DNA of 64,000 bases from Dyella sp. 2HG41-7. Its GTDB lineage: Bacteria > Pseudomonadota > Gammaproteobacteria > Xanthomonadales > Rhodanobacteraceae. Each line of letters opens with the position of its first letter. Position 1 is the stretch's first letter. The position numbers and the translations under genes are program-made. The stretch lies in contig NZ_JAJEJV010000004.1 of the NCBI RefSeq assembly GCF_021390675.1, positions 1,054,001 through 1,118,000 on the forward strand, given 5' to 3'. The notes beneath the pieces were generated by a model, which saw only the letters and a program-made list of their open reading frames with translations, did not search any database and was not told the DNA's origin. Positions 1-8,528 of the stretch are shown piece after piece.

Positions 1-848
1 GAATCGGAGCTGCGGTGATCGTGGCGTTGGCCGGTCTCGGCGCCGGCGTGGCGTTGGCTGTAGCCAGTCCGCGCGATCGCGCCTTGGCCGAAATCAGCAC
101 GCTGCATCAAGAAGTGAAGACGCAAGACAAGCAACTCGGGGATCTGCGCGACGACGCGCACCGTCAACTCGATGCGCTCGCCGTCAAACTTGGCCAGCTC
201 CAGGCGCAGGCAACCCGCCTCAATGCGCTGGGCGAACGCCTGGTGCAGGTCGGCAAACTCGATAGCAACGAATTTAATTTCGATCAGCCGCCGCCGGTCG
301 GCGGTGTGGAAGTGACAACGGGCACCAGCGCCTACGCGCTGCCGCAAACGTTGGATGCCAGCATCGATCAGCTGGCGACCCAGTTCGATACGCAACAGGC
401 GCAATTCGCCGCCATGCAGAGCTTCTTGCTCAATGCGCGTATCGACTCCGACTTGAAGCCGACTGGCATGCCGGCGGATGGCTACATCTCTTCGTACTTC
501 GGCGTGCGCGCCGATCCGTTCGACGGCCTTGCCGCGCGCCACACGGGGCTGGATATCGCGGTGCCCGCCGGCAGTCCGGTGCATACCGTCGCCGAAGGCA
601 TGGTGACTTACGCCGGTGTGCGCAGCGGCTATGGCAACGTCGTGGAAATCGACCATGGCAACGGCTACATGACGCGTTACGCGCACAACAGCAAGCTCCT
701 GGTGCACCCCGGCGAGCACGTTCGGGTGGGCGATGAAATCGCCCAGGCCGGTTCTACCGGCCGCTCCACCGGCTCGCACGTCCATTTCGAGGTTTGGCAC
801 AACGGGCGTGTGGTCAATCCGCTCGCGTACGTGAAAGACCATCGCTGA
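1..848 (+). CDS. M23 family metallopeptidase (5' end outside window)
   Basis: This is a cell-envelope murein endopeptidase of the M23 (LytM/DipM-like) family. The frame is open to the window edge (position 3), so the true start lies upstream and the GTG at 15 is probably internal. A hydrophobic stretch at the very start looks like the end of a membrane anchor, followed by about 50 residues of heptad-rich coiled coil. The C-terminal half carries the M23 domain: RHTGLDIAVPAG supplies the first His/Asp zinc ligands and HVHFEVW the last. All expected metal ligands appear present, so it should be active. It lies directly upstream of secA in the same direction, an arrangement familiar in gammaproteobacteria. 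Confidence 0.85.
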   Translation, partial: IGAAVIVALAGLGAGVALAVASPRDRALAEISTLHQEVKTQDKQLGDLRDDAHRQLDALAVKLGQLQAQATRLNALGERLVQVGKLDSNEFNFDQPPPVGGVEVTTGTSAYALPQTLDASIDQLATQFDTQQAQFAAMQSFLLNARIDSDLKPTGMPADGYISSYFGVRADPFDGLAARHTGLDIAVPAGSPVHTVAEGMVTYAGVRSGYGNVVEIDHGNGYMTRYAHNSKLLVHPGEHVRVGDEIAQAGSTGRSTGSHVHFEVWHNGRVVNPLAYVKDHR

Positions 849-1038
849 GCGCAAGGTATCCTTAGCGCCGGGCGGCACTCTTGAAAGCGCGCTAGAGCAC
901 CGCCACCCCTTGATCCGGGATACGGCGTTTCCGAGAGTTCCCGCGTTTGGGATACCCGGCTGACCCTAGTATCATCAACTCTTTGTCCGTCCGGGCTGGA
1001 CCCGGCGGGCGTTCCTTATTTCCAGATCCGGAAGATCG

Positions 1039-3762
1039 ATGCTCAACCGTGCCCTGACGAGTCTTTTTGGCAGCCGTAACGAACGAGTACTGCGCCAGCT
1101 GTCCAAAACCGTCGCGCGCATCAATGCGCTGGAGCCTGAACTCGAAAAGCTCAGCGACGAGGCATTGCGCGGCAAAACCGACGAATTCAAGCAACGCCTG
1201 GCCAAGGGCGAAACCTTGGACAAATTGCTGCCGGAAGCGTTTGCGGTGGTGCGCGAGGGCGCCAAGCGCGTACTCGGCATGCGTCACTACGACGTGCAGC
1301 TTATTGGCGGCATGGTGCTGCACATGGGCAAGATCGCCGAAATGCGCACGGGGGAAGGCAAGACGCTCGTCGCGACGGCGCCGGTGTATCTGAATGCGCT
1401 CGAAGGCAAGGGCACGCACGTCGTGACCGTCAACGACTACCTCGCCAAACGCGACGCCGCCCAGATGGGCAAGCTGTACAACTTCCTCGGCATGAGCGTG
1501 GGCGTGGTGTATCCGGGCATGGATCACGCCGACAAATTCTCGGCCTACGGCGCCGACATCACCTACGGCACCAACAACGAATTCGGTTTCGATTACCTGC
1601 GCGACAACATGGCGTTGTCCAAAGAGCAGCGCACGCAACGCGGCCTGCACTACGCCATCGTCGACGAAGTGGATTCGATCCTGATCGACGAAGCGCGCAC
1701 GCCGCTGATCATTTCCGGTCCGGCGGAAGATTCGCCGCAGCTCTACATCGCGGTCAACAAGATCGTTCCGCGCATGAAGCGCCAGGAAGTGGAAGACGGC
1801 CCCGGCGATTACTGGGTCGACGAAAAGCAAAAGCAGGTGCATCTCTCCGAAGAGGGCATGCAGCACGCTGAAGAACTGCTGCAACAGGCGAAGGTCATCG
1901 ACGAAGACGGCAGCCTGTACGACGCGCGCAACCTTGCCATCGTCCACCATCTCAACGCCGCGCTGCGCGCGAACGCGATTTATCAGCGCGACGTCGATTA
2001 CATCGTGCGCGACGGCGAAGTCATCATCGTCGACGAATTCACGGGTCGCACGTTGCCGGGTCGTCGTTGGTCCGATGGCTTGCATCAGGCGGTGGAAGCG
2101 AAAGAGGGCGTGCCGATTCAGCGCGAGAACCAGACGCTGGCGACGGTGACGTTCCAGAACCTGTTCCGCATGTACAAAAAGCTGGCCGGCATGACCGGTA
2201 CGGCTGACACCGAGGCTTACGAATTCCAGTCGATCTACGGCTTGGAAGTGGTGGTGATTCCCACCCACAAGCCGATGATCCGCAAAGACAACTCGGACAT
2301 GGTGTTCCTCAGCCAGGACGTGAAGTACAAGGCTGTTATCGAGGACATTCGCGATTGCCACAAGCGTGGTCAGCCGGTGCTGGTCGGCACGGCGTCGATC
2401 GACGTCTCCGAACTGCTGTCCACGTTGCTTGGCAAAGAAAAGATTCCGCACGAAGTGCTCAACGCCAAGCAGCACGAACGCGAAGCGCACATCGTGGCGC
2501 AGGCCGGTACGCCGGGCGCCGTGACCATCGCCACCAACATGGCGGGTCGCGGTACCGACATCGTCTTGGGCGGAAGTCTGGAAGCGGCGCTCGCTGCGCT
2601 GCCGGAAGACATCAGCGAAACCGATCGCGCGCGCGTCAAGTCCGAATGGAAGAAGCGCCACGAGCAAGTCGTCGCCGCCGGTGGTTTGCATATCGTCGGC
2701 ACCGAGCGTCACGAATCGCGCCGCATCGACAATCAGCTGCGTGGTCGCTCGGGTCGTCAGGGCGACCCGGGTTCCTCGCGTTTCTATCTGTCGTTGCAGG
2801 ACAACCTGCTGCGCATTTTCGGCGGCGAAGGCCTGGTGCGCTGGATGAAGCGCTTCGGCATGAAGGAAGACGAGGCGCTGGAAGATCGCATGATCAGCCG
2901 CCAGATCGAAAAGGCGCAGCGCAAGGTCGAACAGCACAACTTCGATATCCGTAAAAACCTGCTCGAATACGACGACGTCGCCAACGATCAGCGCAAGGTG
3001 ATCTATCGCCAGCGCGACGAACTGCTTGAAGAAGACGATGTCTCCGCCACCGTCATCGATATTCGCGAGGACGTAGTGGAGGATGTGGTGCGTCGTTACG
3101 TGCCTGCCGACAGCATCGACGAGCAATGGGATCTCGCTGGGCTGGAGCGCGAACTCGAAAGCGATTTCGGCCTGTCCGCACAACTGAAGTCGTGGTTGGA
3201 GCATCAGTCGGAAGCCGATGCCGAATCGGTGAAGAAGCACGTGCACGGCTTGGTCGAAAGCTTGTTCCAGGCTAAGGAACAGCAGATCACGCCCGAAACC
3301 ATGCGTCAGCTCGAAAAGCACATCATGCTGAGCGTGGTGGACAACGCGTGGAAGGAACATCTGTCCAGCATGGATTACATGCGCCAGGGCATCTATCTGC
3401 GCGGTTATGCGCAGCAGGATCCGAAGCAGGCGTTCAAGCGAGAATCCTTCGAGCTGTTCTCGCAGATGCTGGCGCGTATCAAGACCGAAGTGGTGCAGAT
3501 GCTCGCGCGTATCCGCATTCGCAGCGAAGAAGAAGTCGCTGCGATGGAGGCCGAACAGCAACGCATCGCCGAGCGCATGCAGCGCCAGATGCAGGCCAGT
3601 GGTGGTGGCGCGCCGGTCGGCGGCGCCTTAGGGCTGGATGCAGCGCCGCAAGGTGCAATAACGGCCGACCCGGCGGCGGCCGGTCCGAAGGTGGGCCGCA
3701 ACGATCCGTGTCCCTGCGGTTCGGGCAAAAAGTACAAGCACTGCCACGGGCAGTTGAGCTGA
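1039..3762 (+). CDS. secA: Preprotein translocase ATPase SecA
   Basis: SecA is the motor ATPase that pushes unfolded preproteins through SecYEG. The 907-residue length and full collinearity are typical of proteobacterial SecA. Walker A GEGKT is at residues 105-109 and the DEVD Walker B at 209-212, followed by [10 protein letters not shown]. The helicase-like second nucleotide domain has NMAGRGTDI and [13 protein letters not shown]. The C-terminus ends in the zinc-binding SEC-C motif [14 protein letters not shown], which contacts SecB. The start is ATG 1039, about 190 bases after the M23 gene, so it may have its own promoter. A strong terminator follows at once. Confidence 0.98.
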   Translation: MLNRALTSLFGSRNERVLRQLSKTVARINALEPELEKLSDEALRGKTDEFKQRLAKGETLDKLLPEAFAVVREGAKRVLGMRHYDVQLIGGMVLHMGKIAEMRTGEGKTLVATAPVYLNALEGKGTHVVTVNDYLAKRDAAQMGKLYNFLGMSVGVVYPGMDHADKFSAYGADITYGTNNEFGFDYLRDNMALSKEQRTQRGLHYAIVDEVDSILIDEARTPLIISGPAEDSPQLYIAVNKIVPRMKRQEVEDGPGDYWVDEKQKQVHLSEEGMQHAEELLQQAKVIDEDGSLYDARNLAIVHHLNAALRANAIYQRDVDYIVRDGEVIIVDEFTGRTLPGRRWSDGLHQAVEAKEGVPIQRENQTLATVTFQNLFRMYKKLAGMTGTADTEAYEFQSIYGLEVVVIPTHKPMIRKDNSDMVFLSQDVKYKAVIEDIRDCHKRGQPVLVGTASIDVSELLSTLLGKEKIPHEVLNAKQHEREAHIVAQAGTPGAVTIATNMAGRGTDIVLGGSLEAALAALPEDISETDRARVKSEWKKRHEQVVAAGGLHIVGTERHESRRIDNQLRGRSGRQGDPGSSRFYLSLQDNLLRIFGGEGLVRWMKRFGMKEDEALEDRMISRQIEKAQRKVEQHNFDIRKNLLEYDDVANDQRKVIYRQRDELLEEDDVSATVIDIREDVVEDVVRRYVPADSIDEQWDLAGLERELESDFGLSAQLKSWLEHQSEADAESVKKHVHGLVESLFQAKEQQITPETMRQLEKHIMLSVVDNAWKEHLSSMDYMRQGIYLRGYAQQDPKQAFKRESFELFSQMLARIKTEVVQMLARIRIRSEEEVAAMEAEQQRIAERMQRQMQASGGGAPVGGALGLDAAPQGAITADPAAAGPKVGRNDPCPCGSGKKYKHCHGQLS

Positions 3763-3778
3763 TCGCTCTGAAAATAAA

Positions 3779-3824
3779 AGGCCGGAAGCGTCGCGTGAGC
3801 GCGCTTCCGGCCTTTGCTTTTTGA
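3779..3824 (+). terminator. Intrinsic terminator after secA
   Basis: An 11-bp perfect stem (GGCCGGAAGCG at 3780-3790 pairing with 3802-3812) is followed by a T-rich tract (TTTGCTTTTT). It lies 17 bases after the secA stop and may also serve the leftward apaH operon. Confidence 0.85.
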
Positions 3825-3864
3825 GAGATCGGCAACGCGACAGGCGCAGCACGTATCGCGACGC

Positions 3865-4713
3865 TCAGTCCCCGCCGGGTAAGCGCTTGCGATGCGGCTC
3901 GGCGTCCACCGTGATGTACTGCGGCTCTTCGGTATCCAAACGCAACGCCGTGAGTTTGCCGCCCCACACGCAACCGGTATCGATGCCGTAAACGCCCATA
4001 CCGACGAATCGGCCCAGCGCCGACCAATGTCCGCACACGATGCGCGTGTCGCGTTTACGCACGCCGGGTACTTCAAACCACGGATACATGCCGGGTTTTT
4101 GTGTGCCGGGCGCGCCCTTGCCTTCGAAATCGATGCGGCCGTTGACGTCGCAAAAACGCATGCGGGTCAGCGTATTGATCGAGGCGCGCATGCGCTCGAT
4201 GCCTTGCAGGCGACTTGCCCATGCAGCCGGGCGGTTGCCGAATAGATTCTTCAGCAAACGCGGATGACGCGGACTGGAAAGTTCACGTTCGATTTCCGCG
4301 GCGCATCGCTGTGCTTGCTTCAAGGTCCAGCTCGGCGCGAGGCCGGCGTGCACCATCGTCCAGCCGATGGTTTCGTCGTGATGCAGCAACTTCTGGCAGC
4401 GCAGCCATTCGAGCAATATGGGTGAATCGTCGGCGAACAACACTTCGCGCAATTCCGGATTCACGCGCGCCTGCGCGTCCTGCTTGCGTTGACCGATCGC
4501 GAGCAGACTAAGGTCGTGATTGCCCAGCGTCACCACCACGTTTTCGCGCAGGGAATGCACCAGTCGCAGCGTTTCCAGCGATTGGCCGCCGCGGTTGACA
4601 AGATCGCCGCACAACCACAATTGATCGCAGGCCGGATCGAAGCGCAGCTTGTCGATCAAGCGCTGCAGTTCCGGATAGCAACCTTGGATATCGCCGATTG
4701 CATAGATGGCCAT
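3865..4713 (-). CDS. apaH: Symmetrical bis(5'-nucleosyl)-tetraphosphatase ApaH
   Basis: ApaH hydrolyses Ap4A to two ADP and also removes Np4 caps from RNA. It is a calcineurin-type metallophosphoesterase: the first metal motif GDIQGCYPE is near the N-terminus, then LWLCGDLVNRGG and TLGNHDLSLL. I start it at ATG 4713 (MAIYAIGD), giving 282 residues, close to the E. coli protein; GAGGCGA upstream is a good ribosome site. The frame also opens farther to 4746, but those 11 residues do not fit the family. It is the last gene of the lptD operon, with apaG 52 bases upstream. Confidence 0.96.
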   Translation of the reverse strand: MAIYAIGDIQGCYPELQRLIDKLRFDPACDQLWLCGDLVNRGGQSLETLRLVHSLRENVVVTLGNHDLSLLAIGQRKQDAQARVNPELREVLFADDSPILLEWLRCQKLLHHDETIGWTMVHAGLAPSWTLKQAQRCAAEIERELSSPRHPRLLKNLFGNRPAAWASRLQGIERMRASINTLTRMRFCDVNGRIDFEGKGAPGTQKPGMYPWFEVPGVRKRDTRIVCGHWSALGRFVGMGVYGIDTGCVWGGKLTALRLDTEEPQYITVDAEPHRKRLPGGD

Positions 4714-4765
4714 CAGCGAATCGCCTCGACGGTGCGCCACGTGCATGTCATGAGCGTTTCCTCAA

Positions 4766-5149
4766 TCAATGCAACGTGCGGGGAATGGAAAGCGTGAACG
4801 CCGGAATCGGGGCTTCGAACCGCGTGCCGTCGTCGGCCATCATTTGATAGCTGCCTTGCATCGTACCCACCGCGGTTTCCAGTACGGCGCCGGAGGTGTA
4901 TTCGTAGTCGTCGCCCGGGCGCATCCACGGCTGCTCGCCCACGACGCCCTCACCGTACACTTCTTCCACCTTGCCGTTGGCGTCCGTGATGACCCAGTGA
5001 CGAGTGAGCAAGCGCGCGGGAACGCCGCCGGCATTGTGCAAATGGATCGTGTACGCAAATACGTAGCGATTCTCATTCGGAGCGGACTGATCGGGGACGA
5101 AGCGGGTCTGCACCTGCACGTCAATCGTGTACGGGGATTTCTCATTCAT
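4766..5149 (-). CDS. apaG: ApaG protein
   Basis: ApaG is a small beta-sandwich protein (127 residues, normal length) usually encoded with apaH and rsmA. The family signature [11 protein letters not shown] near the N-terminus, [10 protein letters not shown] and the later [15 protein letters not shown] and GTMQGSYQM motifs are all present. Its biochemical role is still poorly defined: proposals include pyrophosphate binding and modulation of dinucleoside polyphosphate levels. It is encoded leftward between rsmA (103-base gap) and apaH. Confidence 0.96.
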   Translation of the reverse strand: MNEKSPYTIDVQVQTRFVPDQSAPNENRYVFAYTIHLHNAGGVPARLLTRHWVITDANGKVEEVYGEGVVGEQPWMRPGDDYEYTSGAVLETAVGTMQGSYQMMADDGTRFEAPIPAFTLSIPRTLH

Positions 5150-5252
5150 AACGCGATTGTACCGTTGTCATCGGCGCTGGGAATCGCCGCGCGCACGCAC
5201 GGTGAATGGTATTCGGCGTGACGGCCGAGTCCGCCTATGCGCCATGGTTGCG

Positions 5253-6047
5253 CTATCGTTCGGAGGCGACTTGCACTTTCGCCAGCCGAACGAAGTCCGC
5301 AGGCGCGAGCGTCTCGGCGCGCGCCTTGGGGTCGACGTCGGCGGAACGGATGGCCTCTGCGTCCATAAGCTGGCGCAGCGCGTTGGAGAGCGTCTTGCGG
5401 CGCTGGGCGAAGGCGGCCTTCACAACCGCGTGCAAGCGCGCCGGGTCCGCGTCGTGACGCTCATCGGGCGACAGCGGGATAAGTCTTACGACGGACGAAT
5501 CTACTTTGGGCGGCGGCCGAAATGCGCCGGGTGGCACATCGAACAACGGCTCGACGCGACACGCAAGCTGCAACATGACCGAGAGTCGCCCATACACCTT
5601 ACTGCCCGGTTCGGCGGCCATGCGGTCGACGACTTCTTTCTGCAACATGAAGTGCATGTCGGTGATCGCCGCCGCGTGCGCGACGCAGTGGAACAGGATC
5701 GGGCTGGAGATGTAATACGGCAAATTGCCTGCAATGCGCAGTCGCGACACGCCTTCGCGGTGCGCCATGGCGGTGAAGTCCACTTTCAGCACGTCGGCAT
5801 GCACGATCGTCAGCGAACCGATGTCGGCGGCGCGGGCATTGAGCTCAGGAATCAAATCCGTATCGAGCTCGATGGCGGTGAGCTTGCCGGCGGCAGCGAG
5901 CAGCGGAAACGTCAGCGCGCCTTCGCCGGGACCGATCTCCACCAGAAAGTCGTCCGGGCGAGGCGATATGGCCGCGACAATGCGCTCGATATAGCGACGT
6001 TCGTGCAGAAAGTGCTGGCCGAAACTTTTCTTGGGACGAGCGCTCAT
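5253..6047 (-). CDS. rsmA: 16S rRNA dimethyladenosine transferase RsmA (KsgA)
   Basis: RsmA makes the adjacent N6,N6-dimethyladenosines at the 3' end of 16S rRNA, a late checkpoint of 30S assembly. The protein has 264 residues, normal length. It opens with the family hallmark KKSFGQHFLHE, followed by the SAM-binding motif VEIGPGEGALT and the catalytic NLPYYISSPIL. Its ATG overlaps the pdxA stop by four bases (ATGA, 6044-6047), which implies translational coupling. Confidence 0.97.
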   Translation of the reverse strand: MSARPKKSFGQHFLHERRYIERIVAAISPRPDDFLVEIGPGEGALTFPLLAAAGKLTAIELDTDLIPELNARAADIGSLTIVHADVLKVDFTAMAHREGVSRLRIAGNLPYYISSPILFHCVAHAAAITDMHFMLQKEVVDRMAAEPGSKVYGRLSVMLQLACRVEPLFDVPPGAFRPPPKVDSSVVRLIPLSPDERHDADPARLHAVVKAAFAQRRKTLSNALRQLMDAEAIRSADVDPKARAETLAPADFVRLAKVQVASER

Positions 6048-7051
6048 GCGATGACTTCTTCAGGGCGTTGCCGCACCACCAGGTTCAACGCCATGTGCGC
6101 GGCGGCGATTAAGCTGGAGGGATCGGCCTTGCCCGAGCCGGCGAGATCCAGCGCGGTGCCGTGATCGACCGAGGTGCGAATAAAGGGTAGGCCGAGCGTG
6201 ATGTTTACGGTGCGGTCGAATGCTTCGCTTTTGAGCACGGGCAGTGCCTGATCGTGATACATCGCCAGCACGGCGTCGTAATGCTGCCGTTGCGCGGGCA
6301 CAAATGCTGTATCGGCGGGCAGCGGTCCAATCAGCGACATGCCTTCTTTGCGCAGCTTGTGCATGGTCGGAATGATGGTTTCGATCTCTTCGCGCCCGAT
6401 ATGACCGCTTTCGCCGGCATGAGGGTTGAGCCCCAACACCGCGATGCGCGGCTGCGCAAAACCGAATTTCGCGCGCAGCTCGTTGTGAACAATGCGTAGC
6501 GTGCGCTCTAGCGAGTTGGCATCGATGGCGGACGATACGGCGCGCAACGGCAAATGCGTTGTGGCCAACGCGACGCGCAATTCGGGACTGGCGAGCATCA
6601 TGACCACGTCGGTGCGACTGCGCTCGGCGAAAAATTCGGTATGTCCGCGGAAGGGAATGCCCGCGTCGTTGATCGACGATTTCTGCAACGGCGCGGTGAC
6701 GACCGCAGCGTAGAGTCCGGCGAGGCAACCGTCTGCTGCTTCGGTCAGCGTCGCCAGTACGTGTTGAGCGTTGCGCGGATCGGGAGAGCCGGGCACTTCA
6801 TCGCATATCAGTGGAATGTGCCGCACGCGTAACGTACCGGGCGTGCGATGTTCGACATCCGCCCCATCGTCGTCGATCAGTTGAATCGCCGCGCCGCAAC
6901 GCGCGGCGGCACGTTCGAGCAACGCACGATCGGTGATCGCAACGAAATTGGCCGCCATGGATGTGGCGGCCAATCGAACGAGCAATTCGGGACCGACACC
7001 GGCCGGCTCGCCTGCTGTGAGTGCGAGCCGTGGAAGCGCGTGACGGTTCAC
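6044..7051 (-). CDS. pdxA: 4-hydroxythreonine-4-phosphate dehydrogenase PdxA
   Basis: PdxA oxidises 4-phosphohydroxy-L-threonine in the DXP-dependent pathway to pyridoxal phosphate. The N-terminus LALTAGEPAGVGPEL is the family signature; metal-binding histidines lie in PFRGHTEFFAE and MYHDQALPVLK. I choose the GTG at 7051 (VNRHALPRLAL, 335 residues); the longer frame to 7126 would run back into surA. The start is 22 bases after the surA stop, without a strong Shine-Dalgarno, so expression probably relies on read-through coupling. Confidence 0.94.
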   Translation of the reverse strand: MNRHALPRLALTAGEPAGVGPELLVRLAATSMAANFVAITDRALLERAAARCGAAIQLIDDDGADVEHRTPGTLRVRHIPLICDEVPGSPDPRNAQHVLATLTEAADGCLAGLYAAVVTAPLQKSSINDAGIPFRGHTEFFAERSRTDVVMMLASPELRVALATTHLPLRAVSSAIDANSLERTLRIVHNELRAKFGFAQPRIAVLGLNPHAGESGHIGREEIETIIPTMHKLRKEGMSLIGPLPADTAFVPAQRQHYDAVLAMYHDQALPVLKSEAFDRTVNITLGLPFIRTSVDHGTALDLAGSGKADPSSLIAAAHMALNLVVRQRPEEVIA

Positions 7052-7073
7052 GGCTAGTCGGTGTGCGTCGTCA

Positions 7074-8420
7074 TTACGACGACGCCTTGGTGTCCGTGCT
7101 GTTGGGATCTTGCAGCTCGGGCGCAAGAATCTTCACGTACGAACTGGAGCGCAGGCCGCGCAGGAAATCGTCGTAGGCCTGGTCGGCTTTGCGGTTGCCG
7201 ATGGATTGGCGCGCCTGATCGCGTGCGATCTGGTTGGTCATATCGCTGCTGCGCGTGCCGAGACGTTGGATGATGTGCCAACCCGCTTCGCTCTGGAACG
7301 GCTGGGAGACTTCACCGTCCTTCAAATCCTGCAACTTCTGGGCGACCAAGGTGCCCCATTCGTTCTGCTGGAACCAACCCATGTCGCCACCGGCGTTAGC
7401 CGTCGTGTCGTCATTGGAATTGTCTTTGGCGATTTTGGAAAAGTCTTCGTGCTTGTTGACGATGCGGTTGTAGAGGTCTTGCGCTTTCTGCTGAGCTTGC
7501 GTCGCCGACAACAATTCGCTGGGGCGGACCAGAATCTGACGCGCGTGGAACTCGGTCACCATCTGCTTGGACTGCGCGCGCTGGTCTTCCAACTGGATGA
7601 TGTGGAAGCCGGTCGGACCATGCAGGATGCCGCTGACTTCACCCGGCTTCAGGCTGCTGATGGTGTCGACGAACGCGGACGGAATTTCATCGATGCGACG
7701 CCAGCCAAGATCGCCGCCATCGAGTGCGTCGGGTGCGTCGGAGAAACGAATCGCCGCGGCCTTGAACGCCATGCCGCCTTTAACTGCGGCCAGCGCTTGT
7801 TCGGCTTTGGTTTGCGCGGCTTGAATGTCGGCGGCCGACGCACCGCTGGGAATGGTGATCTGGATATGCGCCAGATGCACTTCGCCCGTTTTGTAGTTGG
7901 AGCTGTTGAGCAGATTGTTGACTTCGCTTTCCGTGACGTTCACCGAATCGCGCACCACGCTCTGATGCAGCTTCTGCACCACGAGCTGATCGTGCAGCTG
8001 CTGGCGATACGCAGCGTAACTCATGCCCGACTGCTCCACGGCGGCGCGCAACTGGTCGGGGGTCATCTTGTTTTGTTCGGCGACCGACTGCGCAGCCTGA
8101 TCGACATCGGAATCGGACACGCGCACGCCTTGGTCGTCGGCGCGCTGCAACTGCAGCTTCATCAGGATCAGGCGATCGAGCACTTGGCGGCGCAACACAT
8201 CGATGGGCGGAAGCTGACCGGGCTGATTGGCGTACTGCTGCTGGATCGCAGCGACGGCGTCGTTCAATTCGCTTTGCAAGATAACGTCGTCTTCGACGAC
8301 GGCGATGATGCGATCGACCGGCTGTTGACCTGAATCCTGCGGCGACAGGAGCTGGGCCTGGGCTAGCGACGGAATCGCCGAAGCGATCGTCAGCAGGAAT
8401 AATGCAAAAATCTGCTTCAT
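7074..8420 (-). CDS. surA: Periplasmic chaperone and peptidyl-prolyl isomerase SurA
   Basis: SurA escorts unfolded outer-membrane proteins, including LptD, across the periplasm. It has 448 residues, a clear signal peptide (MKQIFALFLLTIASAIPSLA, cleavage after AQA), an N-terminal chaperone region and two parvulin domains, roughly residues 180-285 (KTGEVHLAHIQI onward) and 290-395 (EFHARQILVRPSE onward). AGAAGG lies upstream at good spacing. It follows lptD in the same operon after a 108-base gap, and its main client is encoded immediately upstream. Confidence 0.96.
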   Translation of the reverse strand: MKQIFALFLLTIASAIPSLAQAQLLSPQDSGQQPVDRIIAVVEDDVILQSELNDAVAAIQQQYANQPGQLPPIDVLRRQVLDRLILMKLQLQRADDQGVRVSDSDVDQAAQSVAEQNKMTPDQLRAAVEQSGMSYAAYRQQLHDQLVVQKLHQSVVRDSVNVTESEVNNLLNSSNYKTGEVHLAHIQITIPSGASAADIQAAQTKAEQALAAVKGGMAFKAAAIRFSDAPDALDGGDLGWRRIDEIPSAFVDTISSLKPGEVSGILHGPTGFHIIQLEDQRAQSKQMVTEFHARQILVRPSELLSATQAQQKAQDLYNRIVNKHEDFSKIAKDNSNDDTTANAGGDMGWFQQNEWGTLVAQKLQDLKDGEVSQPFQSEAGWHIIQRLGTRSSDMTNQIARDQARQSIGNRKADQAYDDFLRGLRSSSYVKILAPELQDPNSTDTKASS

Positions 8421-8528
8421 CAGTGAACAGCCTTCTGTCGCCGGTGGCGACGGGGTTATGGAGATAAATCCCGAAATCCGGCCTCGCCGGCCTGGTTCTC
8501 GAGTGGCGCCCAGACCTCGTGGGCGCGC

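Noticed and set aside
892-3561. 889-codon open frame on the minus strand opposite secA
   Set aside because: Composition is rich in Arg, His and Val with no recognisable domain, and it is exactly antisense to a complete secA; a codon-bias shadow.
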